52,045 nt of DNA from NCBI GenBank assembly GCA_003252105.1, contig QKDL01000088.1, positions 1-52,045 on the forward strand. The letters are read 5' to 3'. This document shows, one piece after another, positions 31,737-42,700 of the stretch. Both the position numbers and the translations under genes were made by a program. The notes under the pieces are model-generated. The model was not told the origin of the DNA, did no database searches, and worked only from the letters and a program-made list of their open reading frames with translations. The stretch comes from Arcobacter sp. Lineage in GTDB: Bacteria > Campylobacterota > Campylobacteria > Campylobacterales > Arcobacteraceae. Every line of letters starts with the position of its first letter. Within the stretch, counting starts at the first letter, position 1.

Positions 31737-34700
31737 ATGAAATATAATGAAGATACAAGAGTAAAAATACCATCTATATTACATCTTACCCGATTAGGAT
31801 ATAAGTATTTATCTTTGAAAAATTCCGAATGGGATATAAATACAAATATTTTTATAGATATCTTTAAATCTAGCATTGAAAGAATTAATACAACAATAAA
31901 TGATTTAGATTCAAATAAAGTTTATGAAGAGATTTCTTTATTACTTGATTATGAAGATCTAGGTAAAGCTTTTTACCAAAGAATTATTGAAAAATCAGGT
32001 ATAAAACTTATAGATTTTGAAAATTTTGAAAACAACTCTTTTAATGTAGTTACTGAACTTCCATGTAAAAATAGTGATGAAGAGTTTAGACCTGATATTA
32101 CACTTTTAATTAATGGTATGCCATTAGTTTTTATTGAGGTTAAAAAACCAAATAATAAAGATGGTGTATTAGCAGAAAGAGAAAGAATAAATGTAAGGTT
32201 TTCAAATGACAGGTTTAGAAAATTTATCAATATAACACAACTTATGGTATTTTCAAACAATATGGAATATGATGAAAATTCTATTGAACCAATAGAGGGA
32301 GCATTTTATGCTACACCATCAAAAAGTCCAATCTTTAACTATTTTAGAGAAGAAGAAAAATTAAATTTAGCACAACTTTTAAATGATTTGGATGATAATA
32401 CAGAAAATGAGATATTAAAAGACAATAATCTTGAAGTAATAAAAAACAATGCGGAATTTATTACAAATAAATCACCAAACACTCCAACAAACAGATTGAG
32501 TACTTCGTTGTTTTCAAAAGACAGATTAAAGTTTTTGTTAGAGTTTGGAATTGCTTATGTAAAATCAAAAGATGGTATGCAAAAACATATTATGCGATAT
32601 CCACAAATATTTGCAACAAAAGCTATTGAAAGTAAACTTGATGAGGGAATCAAGAAAGGTATTATTTGGCATACCCAAGGTAGTGGTAAAACAGCACTTG
32701 CTTTTTACAATGTAAGATATTTAACAAACTATTTTCAATCAAAAAAAATCATTCCAAAATTTTATTTTATCGTTGATAGATTAGATTTGTTAACCCAAGC
32801 AAAAAAAGAGTTTACAGCAAGAGGTTTAAAAGTTCATACCATAGCCAGCCGTGAAGATTTTGCAAAAGATATTAAAAAAACTACTGCTATTCACAATGAT
32901 AGAGGTGAATATGAGATAACAGTAGTAAATATTCAAAAATTTAAAGATGATCCTGATGTTATCTCTATACAAGATTATGATATTAACATTCAAAGAGTTT
33001 ACTTTTTAGATGAAGTTCATAGAAGTTATAATCCAAAAGGAAGTTTTTTGGCTAACTTAGAAACTTCTGATAAAAATGCAATAAAAATTGGACTAACAGG
33101 AACTCCTTTATTAGGAGAAGATACAAGTTCAAAATTATTGTTTGGTGATTATATTCATAAATATTACTATAACTCTTCTATTGCAGATGGTTATACATTA
33201 AGGCTTATAAGAGAAGAGATAGAGACAAATTATAAGTTACAATTACAAAAAGCTATTGAAGATATAGAAGTTTTACAAGGTAACTTAAAAACAGAAGAGG
33301 TTTATTCTCATAAAAAATTCGTAGAGCCAATGTTAGATTATATAATAAATGATTTTGAAAATAGTAAAATAAGATTTGATGATGACTCTATAGGTGCAAT
33401 GGTTATATGTGATAGTTCTGCACAAGCTAAAAAAATGTATGAGATATTTCAGTCAAAATATGCAAAATTAGAAGCAAGTAACAATGAAGACTTTTCAGCT
33501 CAATTTGTAGCCCAACCCCAAACTACTTATGGAACAAAGGACATTGAACTAAAAAGAGATTTAACAGCAAAAATCATTTTACACGATATAGGAACGAAAC
33601 AAGATAGAAAAGATTGGGTAGAAGAGTTCAAAGATGGAAAAATAGATTTTCTTTTTGTTTATAATATGCTTCTTACAGGATTTGATGCTCCAAGACTTAA
33701 AAAACTATATTTAGGTAGAATCATAAGACAACATGGCTTACTTCAAGCTCTTACAAGGGTAAATCGTACATACAAAAAGTTTAAATATGGGTTTGTAGTA
33801 GATTTTGCAGATATAAGTAAAGAGTTTGATGCTACAAATAAAGCTTATTTTGAAGAATTACAAATTGAATTGGGTGATGAAATGGAGTCTTACTCTTCAC
33901 TTTTTAAATCAAAAGAAGAGATAGCAGAAGAGTTAGAAAGTATAAAAGATGTATTGTTTGAATATGACACTTTAAATGCTGAAATATTCTCACAACAGAT
34001 ATCTAAAATTCAAGATATAAAAACGATGCAAGAGATAAAAAAAGCACTTGAAAATGCAAAAAGTTTATACAATCTTATAAGACTATTTGGGCATTTTGAA
34101 TTATTGGAAAAATTAGATTTTAAAAAGTTAAGTTTACTTTATAGAGAAGCTTCAAATCATCTAAATATTTTAAATCAAAAACTGGCTTTAGAAAAAGGCG
34201 ATGAAAATACAAATATTATAAATCTAGCTTTAGAAGATATCATTTTTAAATTTACAAAGATAAGTGAAGAAGAACTTGTATTAGCCGATAAATTAAAAAA
34301 TACATTGAGAAAAACAAGAGAAGCTTTTCAAAATAATTTTGATAAAAAAGACCCTCTTTATATCACTTTAAAAGAGGAACTTGAAAGACTGTTTAAAAAT
34401 AAAAATCTAAGTGAAATAAGCCAAGATGAGATGAATGAAAATATTGGTGAACTCAAAAAAATAGATGATAAGATAAGAGAGTTAAATAGACAAAATGACC
34501 TTTTAAAAGATAAATATAAAGGTGATAGAAAATATGCAAGGATGCATAAAAGAATAAAACAAAACAATATAACAGATAAACAAAGTAAGATTTTTAATGC
34601 TTTAGAAAAAATAAAAATGCAACTTGATGAAAAAGTTTTAAATAACAGTGCCATATTAAAACATGAAAACTTTTTTATAGCCCAAACAGAACCTATAGTA

Positions 34701-34817
34701 GATGTAGAGTTTGAAGATAACAATAAAATAAAATTAAATGATGAATCTTTTAGATACATCAACACTATGATAGCAACAGAATATTTAAATGAATACAACG
34801 GAGTAAATAATTGGTAA
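31737..34817 (+). CDS. hsdR: Type I restriction enzyme, R subunit
   Basis: HsdR cuts and translocates unmodified DNA. The 1026-residue protein has an N-terminal endonuclease core (Arg-Pro-Asp-Ile-Thr, then Val-Phe-Ile-Glu-Val-Lys-Lys near residue 135). A superfamily 2 motor follows, with Walker A Gly-Ser-Gly-Lys-Thr (315-319), Asp-Glu-Val-His in the DEAD position and Leu-Thr-Gly-Thr-Pro as motif III. A late Thr-Gly-Phe-Asp-Ala and Gln-Ala-Leu-Thr-Arg-Val-Asn-Arg form motifs V/VI. The C-terminal region is helical and would bind the methylase. It overlaps hsdM by seven bases and is complete. Confidence 0.96.
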   Translation: MKYNEDTRVKIPSILHLTRLGYKYLSLKNSEWDINTNIFIDIFKSSIERINTTINDLDSNKVYEEISLLLDYEDLGKAFYQRIIEKSGIKLIDFENFENNSFNVVTELPCKNSDEEFRPDITLLINGMPLVFIEVKKPNNKDGVLAERERINVRFSNDRFRKFINITQLMVFSNNMEYDENSIEPIEGAFYATPSKSPIFNYFREEEKLNLAQLLNDLDDNTENEILKDNNLEVIKNNAEFITNKSPNTPTNRLSTSLFSKDRLKFLLEFGIAYVKSKDGMQKHIMRYPQIFATKAIESKLDEGIKKGIIWHTQGSGKTALAFYNVRYLTNYFQSKKIIPKFYFIVDRLDLLTQAKKEFTARGLKVHTIASREDFAKDIKKTTAIHNDRGEYEITVVNIQKFKDDPDVISIQDYDINIQRVYFLDEVHRSYNPKGSFLANLETSDKNAIKIGLTGTPLLGEDTSSKLLFGDYIHKYYYNSSIADGYTLRLIREEIETNYKLQLQKAIEDIEVLQGNLKTEEVYSHKKFVEPMLDYIINDFENSKIRFDDDSIGAMVICDSSAQAKKMYEIFQSKYAKLEASNNEDFSAQFVAQPQTTYGTKDIELKRDLTAKIILHDIGTKQDRKDWVEEFKDGKIDFLFVYNMLLTGFDAPRLKKLYLGRIIRQHGLLQALTRVNRTYKKFKYGFVVDFADISKEFDATNKAYFEELQIELGDEMESYSSLFKSKEEIAEELESIKDVLFEYDTLNAEIFSQQISKIQDIKTMQEIKKALENAKSLYNLIRLFGHFELLEKLDFKKLSLLYREASNHLNILNQKLALEKGDENTNIINLALEDIIFKFTKISEEELVLADKLKNTLRKTREAFQNNFDKKDPLYITLKEELERLFKNKNLSEISQDEMNENIGELKKIDDKIRELNRQNDLLKDKYKGDRKYARMHKRIKQNNITDKQSKIFNALEKIKMQLDEKVLNNSAILKHENFFIAQTEPIVDVEFEDNNKIKLNDESFRYINTMIATEYLNEYNGVNNW

Positions 34818-36430
34818 TAGTAGAGTTTGAAAGAGAAACGAAAAAATTAATTGACAGTTTAAAAGCAGTATGTGCAAATTTTGGACTTGGAAATGATGGA
34901 AATGAGTTTAAAATCATTACACAAGTATTTTTATACAAGTTTTTAAATGATAAATTTGCCTATGAGATAAAAAAAATAGATGAAAATATAAAAAATGCTC
35001 CAAGTTGGGAAGAATACTATACAAACTTAAGCCAAGAACAAAGAAACAAAATACTAAGACGAATAGGAGCAAAAGCAGCAAAACTGAAGCCAGAGTATCT
35101 TATAACACATCTATTTAATATACAAGATAGTCCTGATTTTGCCCAAACTTTTGATGATACCTTACATCAAATATCTATAGAAAACAACGATATCTTTTCA
35201 GTAAAAACAGAAGGTGGTGCAAAAATAGAACTTTTTGATACTTTGAGTAAATATATTATTGATGATAAAGATGCTTTTTTTAAAGCAATTATCAATAAAC
35301 TTGTAGCTGCTTTTAGTTTTGAAAATATTTTTACACAAAAGTATGATTTCTACGCAACTATATTTGAATATCTAATCAAAGATTATAACAGTGATAGTGG
35401 TGGAAAGTATGCAGAGTATTATACTCCCCATGCAGTTGCTAAAATCATGGCGGCTATTATGGTGGATGAGGGAGTTTCAAATGTAACTTGCTATGACCCA
35501 AGTGCAGGAAGTGGAACACTTCTTATGAATATAGCTCACGCTATAGGTGAAGATAGATGTAGTATTTACTCACAAGATATATCTCAAAAATCATCAAGTT
35601 TACTTAGGCTAAATCTGATTTTAAATAACCTTGTACACTCTATATCAAATGTGATTAAAGGAAACACTCTTTTAACTCCATATCACAAAGAGGGCGAGAC
35701 TTTACAAAAGTTTGATTATATCGTATCAAATCCACCTTTTAAGACTGATTTTAGTGATTATAGAGATGATTTAGACTCCAAAGAAAACCATGATAGATTT
35801 TTTGCTGGTATTCCAAAAGTACCAGCGAAGAAAAAAGAGTCTATGGCTATTTATAGTATGTTTTTACAACATATTATCTATTCTTTAAAAAAAGGTGGAA
35901 AAGCCGCTGTTGTAGTACCAACTGGATTTATAACAGCTCAAAGTGGAATAGATAAAAAGATTAGAGAACATCTAATTGAAAAGAAAATGTTAGGTGGTGT
36001 AGTATCTATGCCAAGTAATATTTTTGCAACTACAGGAACAAATGTATCAATCATATTTATAGATGATACAAACAAAGAAAATGTAGTATTAATAGATGCT
36101 TCAAATTTAGGACAAAAAATAAAAGAGGGAAAAAATCAAAAAACAGTTCTACAAGAAGATGAGGAACAAAAAATTATAGATACTTTTAACGATAAAGTTC
36201 AAGTTGATGACTTCTCTATAGTGGTTTCTTATGATGATATAAAGCAAAAAAATTACTCTTTTAGTACAGGTCAATATTTTGATGTGAAGATAGAGTATGT
36301 GGATATTACAAAAGATGAATTTGATAAAAAGCTGAAAGAATATAGTGCAAATTTGGAGGAAATGTTTAATGAATCTAAAAGTTTAGAAAATGAGATTCAA
36401 AAGCAGTTAAAAGGTTTGTCTGTTGAGTAA
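34811..36430 (+). CDS. hsdM: Type I restriction-modification DNA adenine methylase, M subunit
   Basis: The 539-residue protein starts at a TTG with GGAG upstream. It has an N-terminal HsdM helical domain (Lys-Phe-Leu-Asn-Asp-Lys-Phe-Ala-Tyr), then a SAM site Asp-Pro-Ser-Ala-Gly-Ser-Gly-Thr-Leu-Leu and the catalytic Asn-Pro-Pro-Phe (residues 307-310) that marks N6-adenine methylases. The C-terminal helical tail contacts HsdS. It overlaps hsdR at one end and hsdS at the other, so subunit ratios are probably set by translational coupling. Confidence 0.97.
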   Translation: MVIVEFERETKKLIDSLKAVCANFGLGNDGNEFKIITQVFLYKFLNDKFAYEIKKIDENIKNAPSWEEYYTNLSQEQRNKILRRIGAKAAKLKPEYLITHLFNIQDSPDFAQTFDDTLHQISIENNDIFSVKTEGGAKIELFDTLSKYIIDDKDAFFKAIINKLVAAFSFENIFTQKYDFYATIFEYLIKDYNSDSGGKYAEYYTPHAVAKIMAAIMVDEGVSNVTCYDPSAGSGTLLMNIAHAIGEDRCSIYSQDISQKSSSLLRLNLILNNLVHSISNVIKGNTLLTPYHKEGETLQKFDYIVSNPPFKTDFSDYRDDLDSKENHDRFFAGIPKVPAKKKESMAIYSMFLQHIIYSLKKGGKAAVVVPTGFITAQSGIDKKIREHLIEKKMLGGVVSMPSNIFATTGTNVSIIFIDDTNKENVVLIDASNLGQKIKEGKNQKTVLQEDEEQKIIDTFNDKVQVDDFSIVVSYDDIKQKNYSFSTGQYFDVKIEYVDITKDEFDKKLKEYSANLEEMFNESKSLENEIQKQLKGLSVE

Positions 36431-37721
36431 AATTATATTAGCAGAAGACTATTGTGAAAAAGTCTTTGATGGGACTCATGAAACGCCTTTAGCAACCCTT
36501 GAAGGATTTCCTTTAGTAACTTCAAAGCATATAAAAAAATCAAAATTAAATCTAATGGAAACTTATAACATTTCTAATCAAGATTATGTGAAAATCAATC
36601 AAAGAAGTTCAGTTAAACAGTGGGATATATTATTTAGTATGATTGGTTCAGTAGGAGAAATATATTTAGAACAAAATAAGGAAATAAATTATGCAATAAA
36701 AAATATAGGTGTTTTTTCTTGTAATAATGAATTAAAGGCTAAATGGCTTTATTATTATTTACAAAGTCCACTTGCTAAAAGTTATATTAAAAGATATCTT
36801 AATGGTGCTGTTCAGAAATTTTTACCACTTAAAAACTTAAGAAGTTTTCCTATACAAGATTTCACAGAGTCTAAAGAAGGAATTGTGAATTTTTTATCAA
36901 TTGTTGATAAAAAGATTGAGATAAATAATCAAATAAATAAAGAATTAGAATCTATGGCTAAAACTCTTTACGGCTATTGGTTTATACAGTTTGATTTTCC
37001 AAACAAAGAAGGGAAACCATATAAATCTTCGGGTGCTAAAATGGTTTATAATGAAGTGTTAAAAAGGAAAATACCAGATAGATGGAGTATAAGTGTAATT
37101 TCAAAGGAACTTGAAACTGAATTAGGAGGAACACCATCAACAAAAAAAGATGAATTTTGGGAAAATGGTAATATACCTTGGCTAAATTCTGGAGAAATAG
37201 CTAATTTTCCAATTATTGATAGTGAAGAAAAAATTACTCTTGATGGTATAAATAATTCAGCAGCATCAATTTTATCAAAAGGGAGTGTGGTTATTTCTAT
37301 AGTGAGACATATTCGAGCATCAATTCTAACAATAGATTCTGCTACTAATCAGTCTGTTATTGGAATTAAAGAATCAGAAAAATTAAAAAGCTCTTATATA
37401 TATCCACTTATAAATAATGAAATCCCAAGATATAAGTCTTTAAGAACTGGTGCGCAGCAACCTCATATAAATAAAAAAGTTATTGATAATACTTATATCA
37501 TAATACCTGATGATAAAACACTTGAATGTTATTATAAAAAAGTTAATCCTATGTATATGAAAATATTTCAATTAGCAAAAGAAAACCAAAAATTATCAGA
37601 ATTAAGAAACTGGCTTCTTCCTATGCTTATGAATGGACAAGTAAAAGTAAAAGATGATTCCTTGCAAGACAATTTTAAAGAAGACTTAAAAGTAGCCCAA
37701 CCAAAACCAGAGTATAATTAA
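36423..37721 (+). CDS. hsdS: Type I restriction-modification specificity subunit
   Basis: HsdS sets the recognised DNA sequence. The 432-residue protein has two target-recognition domains (about 1-145 and 205-355). Each is followed by a conserved helix that spaces the half-sites (Asn-Asn-Gln-Ile-Asn-Lys-Glu-Leu-Glu-Ser-Met-Ala and Glu-Asn-Gln-Lys-Leu-Ser-Glu-Leu-Arg). The second domain starts with a typical Leu-Gly-Gly-Thr-Pro-Ser-Thr-Lys. The target cannot be read from sequence. It starts with a TTG overlapping hsdM by eight bases. There are no extra hsdS copies or inversion repeats nearby. Confidence 0.95.
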   Translation: MSKIILAEDYCEKVFDGTHETPLATLEGFPLVTSKHIKKSKLNLMETYNISNQDYVKINQRSSVKQWDILFSMIGSVGEIYLEQNKEINYAIKNIGVFSCNNELKAKWLYYYLQSPLAKSYIKRYLNGAVQKFLPLKNLRSFPIQDFTESKEGIVNFLSIVDKKIEINNQINKELESMAKTLYGYWFIQFDFPNKEGKPYKSSGAKMVYNEVLKRKIPDRWSISVISKELETELGGTPSTKKDEFWENGNIPWLNSGEIANFPIIDSEEKITLDGINNSAASILSKGSVVISIVRHIRASILTIDSATNQSVIGIKESEKLKSSYIYPLINNEIPRYKSLRTGAQQPHINKKVIDNTYIIIPDDKTLECYYKKVNPMYMKIFQLAKENQKLSELRNWLLPMLMNGQVKVKDDSLQDNFKEDLKVAQPKPEYN

Positions 37722-37793
37722 AAGTATTACATTATGAAATATTTTTTAAAAAATTTAAATCATCATGTTATCATAAAATAAAAAAGTAAAATT

Positions 37794-38786
37794 ATGGAAA
37801 ATCAAAATATCTTAATCTATGAAAACCAAAATGGAAATATCAAAGTTGATGTAAGATTTGAAGATAAATCTATTTGGCTAAATCAAGCCCAAATATGTGA
37901 ACTATATGGTAAAGCTAAGTCAACTATAAGTGAGCATATAAAAGCTATATTTGAAGATAAAGAGTTGGACAGAGATTCAACTGTTCGGTATTACCGAACA
38001 GTTCAACTTGAAGGCTCACGAGAAGTTTCAAGAAATATTGAGCATTATAATCTAGATATGATAATAGCTTTAGGTTTTAAAGTTCGTTCAAACACTGGTA
38101 CAAAGTTTAGAATCTGGGCAAATCAAAAGCTAAAAGAGTATATTACTAAAGGTTTTGTACTGGATGATGATAGATTTAAAAATGGCAATCAAATGTCATA
38201 TTTTGATGAGCTTCAAAACCGCCTTAGAGAGATACGACTTAGTGAGAAGTTTTTCTATCAAAAAATTAAAGATATCTATATGACAAGTATAGATTATAAC
38301 CCAAAAGATGAAAAAACAATAGAGTTTTTCAAAATAGTTCAAAACAAACTTTTATGGGCTGTATCATCCCAAACAGCAGCCGAACTTGTGCATAATCGTG
38401 TGGATATAACAAAACCACTTTTAGGTATGAGTTCATATGATAAAGAGAATAAAAACATCAGTAAAAAAGATGTAAATGTGGCAAAAAACTATTTAAATGA
38501 AGAGGAGATAAAACTTCTAGGACTTTTAGTGGAACAATACTTAGCTTTCGCAGAAACGATGGCAAATCAGCAAACTCCTATGTATATGAAAGATTGGATT
38601 GAAAGACTTGATTTAATCTTATCTATGAATGGAAGAGATCTTTTGAAAAATGCTGGAAAAATATCTCACCAAATAGCAAAAGAAAAAAGTGAATTAGAGT
38701 ATAAAAAATATAAACAACAGCAAAAAGATTTGCAAATGAGCGAGAGTATTAAAGAATTGGAAGAGGATATTAAAAAATTAAGATAA
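37794..38786 (+). CDS. RhuM-family protein
   Basis: The 330-residue protein matches the RhuM family first seen in a Salmonella pathogenicity island. It opens with Ile-Trp-Leu-Asn-Gln-Ala-Gln-Ile-Cys-Glu-Leu-Tyr-Gly and Ser-Thr-Ile-Ser-Glu-His-Ile, a helix-turn-helix-like part. Then come Tyr-Asn-Leu-Asp-Met-Ile-Ile-Ala-Leu-Gly-Phe and Phe-Arg-Ile-Trp-Ala-Asn-Gln. The middle and end are helical. Function is unknown. Such genes travel with type I restriction sets and genomic islands. A perfect palindrome lies within codons 62-70. Confidence 0.9.
   Translation: MENQNILIYENQNGNIKVDVRFEDKSIWLNQAQICELYGKAKSTISEHIKAIFEDKELDRDSTVRYYRTVQLEGSREVSRNIEHYNLDMIIALGFKVRSNTGTKFRIWANQKLKEYITKGFVLDDDRFKNGNQMSYFDELQNRLREIRLSEKFFYQKIKDIYMTSIDYNPKDEKTIEFFKIVQNKLLWAVSSQTAAELVHNRVDITKPLLGMSSYDKENKNISKKDVNVAKNYLNEEEIKLLGLLVEQYLAFAETMANQQTPMYMKDWIERLDLILSMNGRDLLKNAGKISHQIAKEKSELEYKKYKQQQKDLQMSESIKELEEDIKKLR
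37979..38003 (+). repeat. 25-bp perfect palindrome inside the RhuM gene
   Basis: AACTGTTCGGTA (37979-37990), one T, then TACCGAACAGTT (37992-38003) are exact reverse complements within coding DNA. The 12-bp arms contain G/C steps that are rare in this genome. It encodes the Thr-Val-Arg-Tyr-Tyr-Arg-Thr-Val stretch just after the predicted helix-turn-helix. Confidence 0.85.
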
Positions 38787-38904
38787 TACTTACTAGTTTA
38801 CTCAAGATTATTAATTGATTCAAGTCAAGAATTTTTAACCTAAATCTGCTATTATTATACCTATAGATATAAAAAATATACAACTAATTTACTAAGGATT
38901 ATGC

Positions 38905-39585
38905 ATGAGTGAGATTCATGAGTTTTTTAATAGACAGATAAAACTTTGGGGAGAGCAGACTCAATATAGTCTTCAAAATAAAAAGGTAGCTATTATTGGA
39001 AGTGGTGGACTTGGGTGTTCTGTTGGGATTGCTCTTGGGGCTTCTGGTATTGGTGAGTTTGCACTTGTGGATTTTGATGAAGTTGGTGTTCACAATATCC
39101 ATAGACAAATAGGATTTAAAGTAGGGGATGATGGCAGATACAAAAGTGAGGTTTTAAAAGAGCTTTTAGAATCACGTTGTCCATATACAAAAATCACTGC
39201 TTATACAGAAGGGTTTGATGAGTTTGCAAAAAGAGATTTGGATTTTGATTTGATTATTGATGCAACTGATAACTTACCAAGTAGGGCAGCTATAAATGAA
39301 TACTGCATGAAAAAAAATCAACCTTGGATTTATGGAAGTGTTGAGGAGTTTCATGGTCAGGTTTGTTTCTTTGAAAAAGCTTCTTATGAGGCTGTATTTG
39401 TAGTAAATGATAGAAAACCAAACGGTATTGCTTGTCCTATTGTTATGCATATTGCTTCACTTCAAGCAAATTTGGCTATAAGATATCTTGCGGGACTTCC
39501 TGTAAAAAAAGATATTTTATATTATCTATCTTTTGATCAAGAGGGTGTGCTTCAAAATCAAAAATTTAACTTACCTACAAACTAG
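38905..39585 (+). CDS. ThiF/MoeB/HesA-family adenylyltransferase
   Basis: This family activates the C-terminus of a ubiquitin-like sulfur carrier (ThiS, MoaD) by adenylation. The 226-residue protein has the nucleotide loop Gly-Ser-Gly-Gly-Leu-Gly (residues 32-37), Asp-Phe-Asp-Glu-Val and Asn-Ile-His-Arg-Gln-Ile, and the Asp-Ala-Thr-Asp-Asn catalytic region. It lacks the paired Cys-x-x-Cys zinc sites of MoeB, and is shorter, like some ThiF proteins. ThiF for thiamine is the best guess. No thiamine genes are adjacent. It has its own promoter and ends at a hairpin. Confidence 0.85.
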   Translation: MSEIHEFFNRQIKLWGEQTQYSLQNKKVAIIGSGGLGCSVGIALGASGIGEFALVDFDEVGVHNIHRQIGFKVGDDGRYKSEVLKELLESRCPYTKITAYTEGFDEFAKRDLDFDLIIDATDNLPSRAAINEYCMKKNQPWIYGSVEEFHGQVCFFEKASYEAVFVVNDRKPNGIACPIVMHIASLQANLAIRYLAGLPVKKDILYYLSFDQEGVLQNQKFNLPTN

Positions 39586-39596
39586 TTTATTAGAAG

Positions 39597-39620
39597 GAAG
39601 AGTATCTTTTGATACTCTTC
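39597..39620 (+). terminator. Terminator after the ThiF-like gene
   Basis: GAAGAGTATC (39597-39606), loop TTTT, GATACTCTTC (39611-39620) is a perfect 10-bp stem followed by TTGACATCTTT. It lies 11 bases after the gene and well before carB, so it should end that transcript. Confidence 0.72.
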
Positions 39621-39738
39621 TTGACATCTTTATAAATCTTTACTTTACAAAATTGAAACCTAACGAATTTTTAAGCCCTTATTAGATATACTATCCAAAT
39701 TTTTAAGACTACAAAAAACTATTACGGGGAAACTTTTT

Positions 39739-42700
39739 ATGCCAAAAAGAGAAGATATAAAATCTATTTTACTTATAGGTTCGGGACCTATTGTTATTGG
39801 ACAAGCATGCGAATTTGACTATTCAGGTACACAAGCTACGAAAACATTAAAAGAGTTAGGATATAGAGTTGTACTTATCAACTCAAATCCAGCTACTATT
39901 ATGACAGATCCTGAGTTTGCAGATAAAACATATATCGAACCAATTACAGAAGAGGTTGTTGCAAAAATAATTGAAAAAGAGAATATTGATGCGATTTTAC
40001 CAACTATGGGTGGACAAACTGCACTTAACGTTGCAACTTCTATGTATGAAAAAGGTATGTTAGATGGTGTTAAGTTTCTAGGAGCTCATCCTGATGCTAT
40101 TAAAAAAGGTGAAGATAGACATCTATTCAATGAAGCGATGATTAAAATCGGTATGGATTTACCAAAAAGTGCAAATGCTTATAGCGTTGAAGAAGCGATT
40201 AAAGTTGCAAAAGATATTGGTTTTCCTGTTATCTCTAGAGCTTCATTTACACTAGCTGGTGGTGGTTCTGGTGTTGCTTACAACATGGAAGAGTTCAAAA
40301 AGCTTGCAGAAGCTGGTATAGAAGCATCTCCAATCAATGAAATCGAAATCATGGAATCTATGCTTGGATGGAAAGAGTACGAGATGGAGGTTATCAGAGA
40401 CCATAAAGATAACTGTATCATCGTATGTTCTATTGAAAACTTAGATCCTATGGGAGTTCACACTGGTGACTCTGTTACAATTGCACCTGCACTTACTCTT
40501 ACAGACAAAGAATACCAAAATATGAGAAATGCATCTTTTGCTATCTTAAGAGAGATTGGAGTTGATACTGGTGGTTCAAATGTACAATTCTCTATTTGTC
40601 CAAAGACTGGTAGAATGATTGTAATTGAGATGAACCCAAGAGTTTCTAGATCTTCTGCACTTGCTTCTAAAGCAACTGGTTATCCTATCGCAAAAGTTGC
40701 AACTTTACTTGCTGTTGGATTTACACTTGATGAAATTACAAACGATATTACTGGAACTGCTGCATCTTTTGAACCAGTTATTGACTATATCGTTACAAAA
40801 GTTCCAAGATTTACTTTTGAAAAATTCCCTAAAGCTGATTCTACACTTACAACTGGTATGAAATCAGTTGGAGAGGTTATGTCTATTGGTAGAACTTTTA
40901 ATGAGTCAATTCAAAAAGCACTTTGTTCTATGGAAACAGGACTTGTAGGGTTTGATCCAATTTGTAGTGATATAGAAAAAATTAAAGCAGAGATTAGAAG
41001 ACCAAATGCTGATAGATTAAGATACTTAATGGATGGTATGAGACATGGTCTTACAAATGAAGATATCTTTGAATTATCTGCAATTGATCCATGGTTCTTA
41101 ACTAAATTTAGAGAGATTTACGAGTTAGAAAAAACTATTGATAAATCAATTCTTACTGATGAAACAAAAATGAGAATCATAAAATCAAATGGTTTCTCTG
41201 ATAAAATGATTGGTAACTTAATCGGTAAATCTGAACAAGAAATTTATGATGCAAGAAAAGCTCTAGATGTAGATTTTGAGTACAATGAAGTTGATACTTG
41301 TGCTGCTGAATTCAAAGCTTTAACACCTTATCTTTATTCTACTACAAATATTACAAAACTTCCAAAGGTTGAGAAAAAAGATGACCAAAAAAAGGTTATG
41401 ATTATTGGTGGTGGACCAAATAGAATTGGTCAAGGTATTGAGTTTGACTATTGTTGTGTACACGCTTCGTTTGCATTAAATGAAATGGGTATAAAAACAA
41501 TAATGTACAACTGTAACCCAGAAACTGTATCAACTGATTATGATACATCAGATGTATTGTATTTTGAGCCAATCGATTTTGAACACGTAAGAAGTGTAGT
41601 TGAAAAAGAGAATCCAGATGGTGTAATTGTTCACTTTGGTGGACAAACTCCATTAAAACTTGCAAATGCTCTTACAGATGCAGGTGCTAAAATTATAGGT
41701 ACAACAGCAGCTGTTATTGACCTAGCAGAAGATAGAAAAAAATTCTCAAGCTTTGTTGAAAAAACAGGACTTTTACAACCTGATAATGGTACAGCAGTTG
41801 AAGTTTTAGAAGCAATAGAAATAGCAGAAAGAATAGGCTACCCAGTATTAGTACGTCCATCATTTGTACTTGGAGGACGTGGTATGAGAATTGTTTATTC
41901 AACAGATGAGTTAAAACAATACATGGATGAAGCAGTTTCAGTATCAAATGATGCACCTGTATTAATTGATAAGTTCCTAGATAGAGCAATAGAACTTGAT
42001 GTAGATTGTATCTGTGATGGAAAAGAGGTTTATATTGGTGGAATTATGCAACATATTGAGGAAGCTGGGGTTCACTCAGGAGATTCTGCTTGTTCTTTAC
42101 CTCCTGTATCTATTGCACCTGAGCTTATCAAAGAGCTTGAAACAAAAACAAAAAATATGGCACTAGGTCTTGGTGTAGTTGGTCTTATGAATGTGCAATA
42201 TGCAATTCATAAAGGTCAAATTTACCTAATCGAAGTAAATCCAAGAGCTTCAAGAACAGTTCCATTTGTAAGTAAAGCAACTGGTATGCCACTTGCAAAA
42301 GTTGCTACAAGAGTTATGTGGGGTGAGAGTTTAAGAAGTGCACTTGATGTTTATAACTCTGAAATTGTTTATGAAGACAATGGGGTATTAAAACCAATTT
42401 TAAAAGATCATATTGCAGTAAAAGAAGCTGTTTTCCCATTTAATAAACTTAGTGGTTCTGATATGATTTTAACACCTGAAATGAAATCAACTGGTGAAGT
42501 TATGGGTATCTCTGAAAACTTTGGTATCTCTTATGCAAAAGCACAAAGTGCAGCTAAAAATGACCTTCCAACAGAAGGTAAAGTATTTATCTCTTTATGT
42601 GATTTAGATAAAGAGTTTGCTCCAAAAATTGCTCAAGGATTAGTTGAACAAGGTTTTTCAGTAGTTGCAACAGGTGGCACATACAAAGTTATTACTGATG

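Noticed and set aside
41402-41989. Minus-strand frames within carB
   Set aside because: Leu/His/Gln-rich translations are reverse images of a well-conserved gene with strong codon bias.
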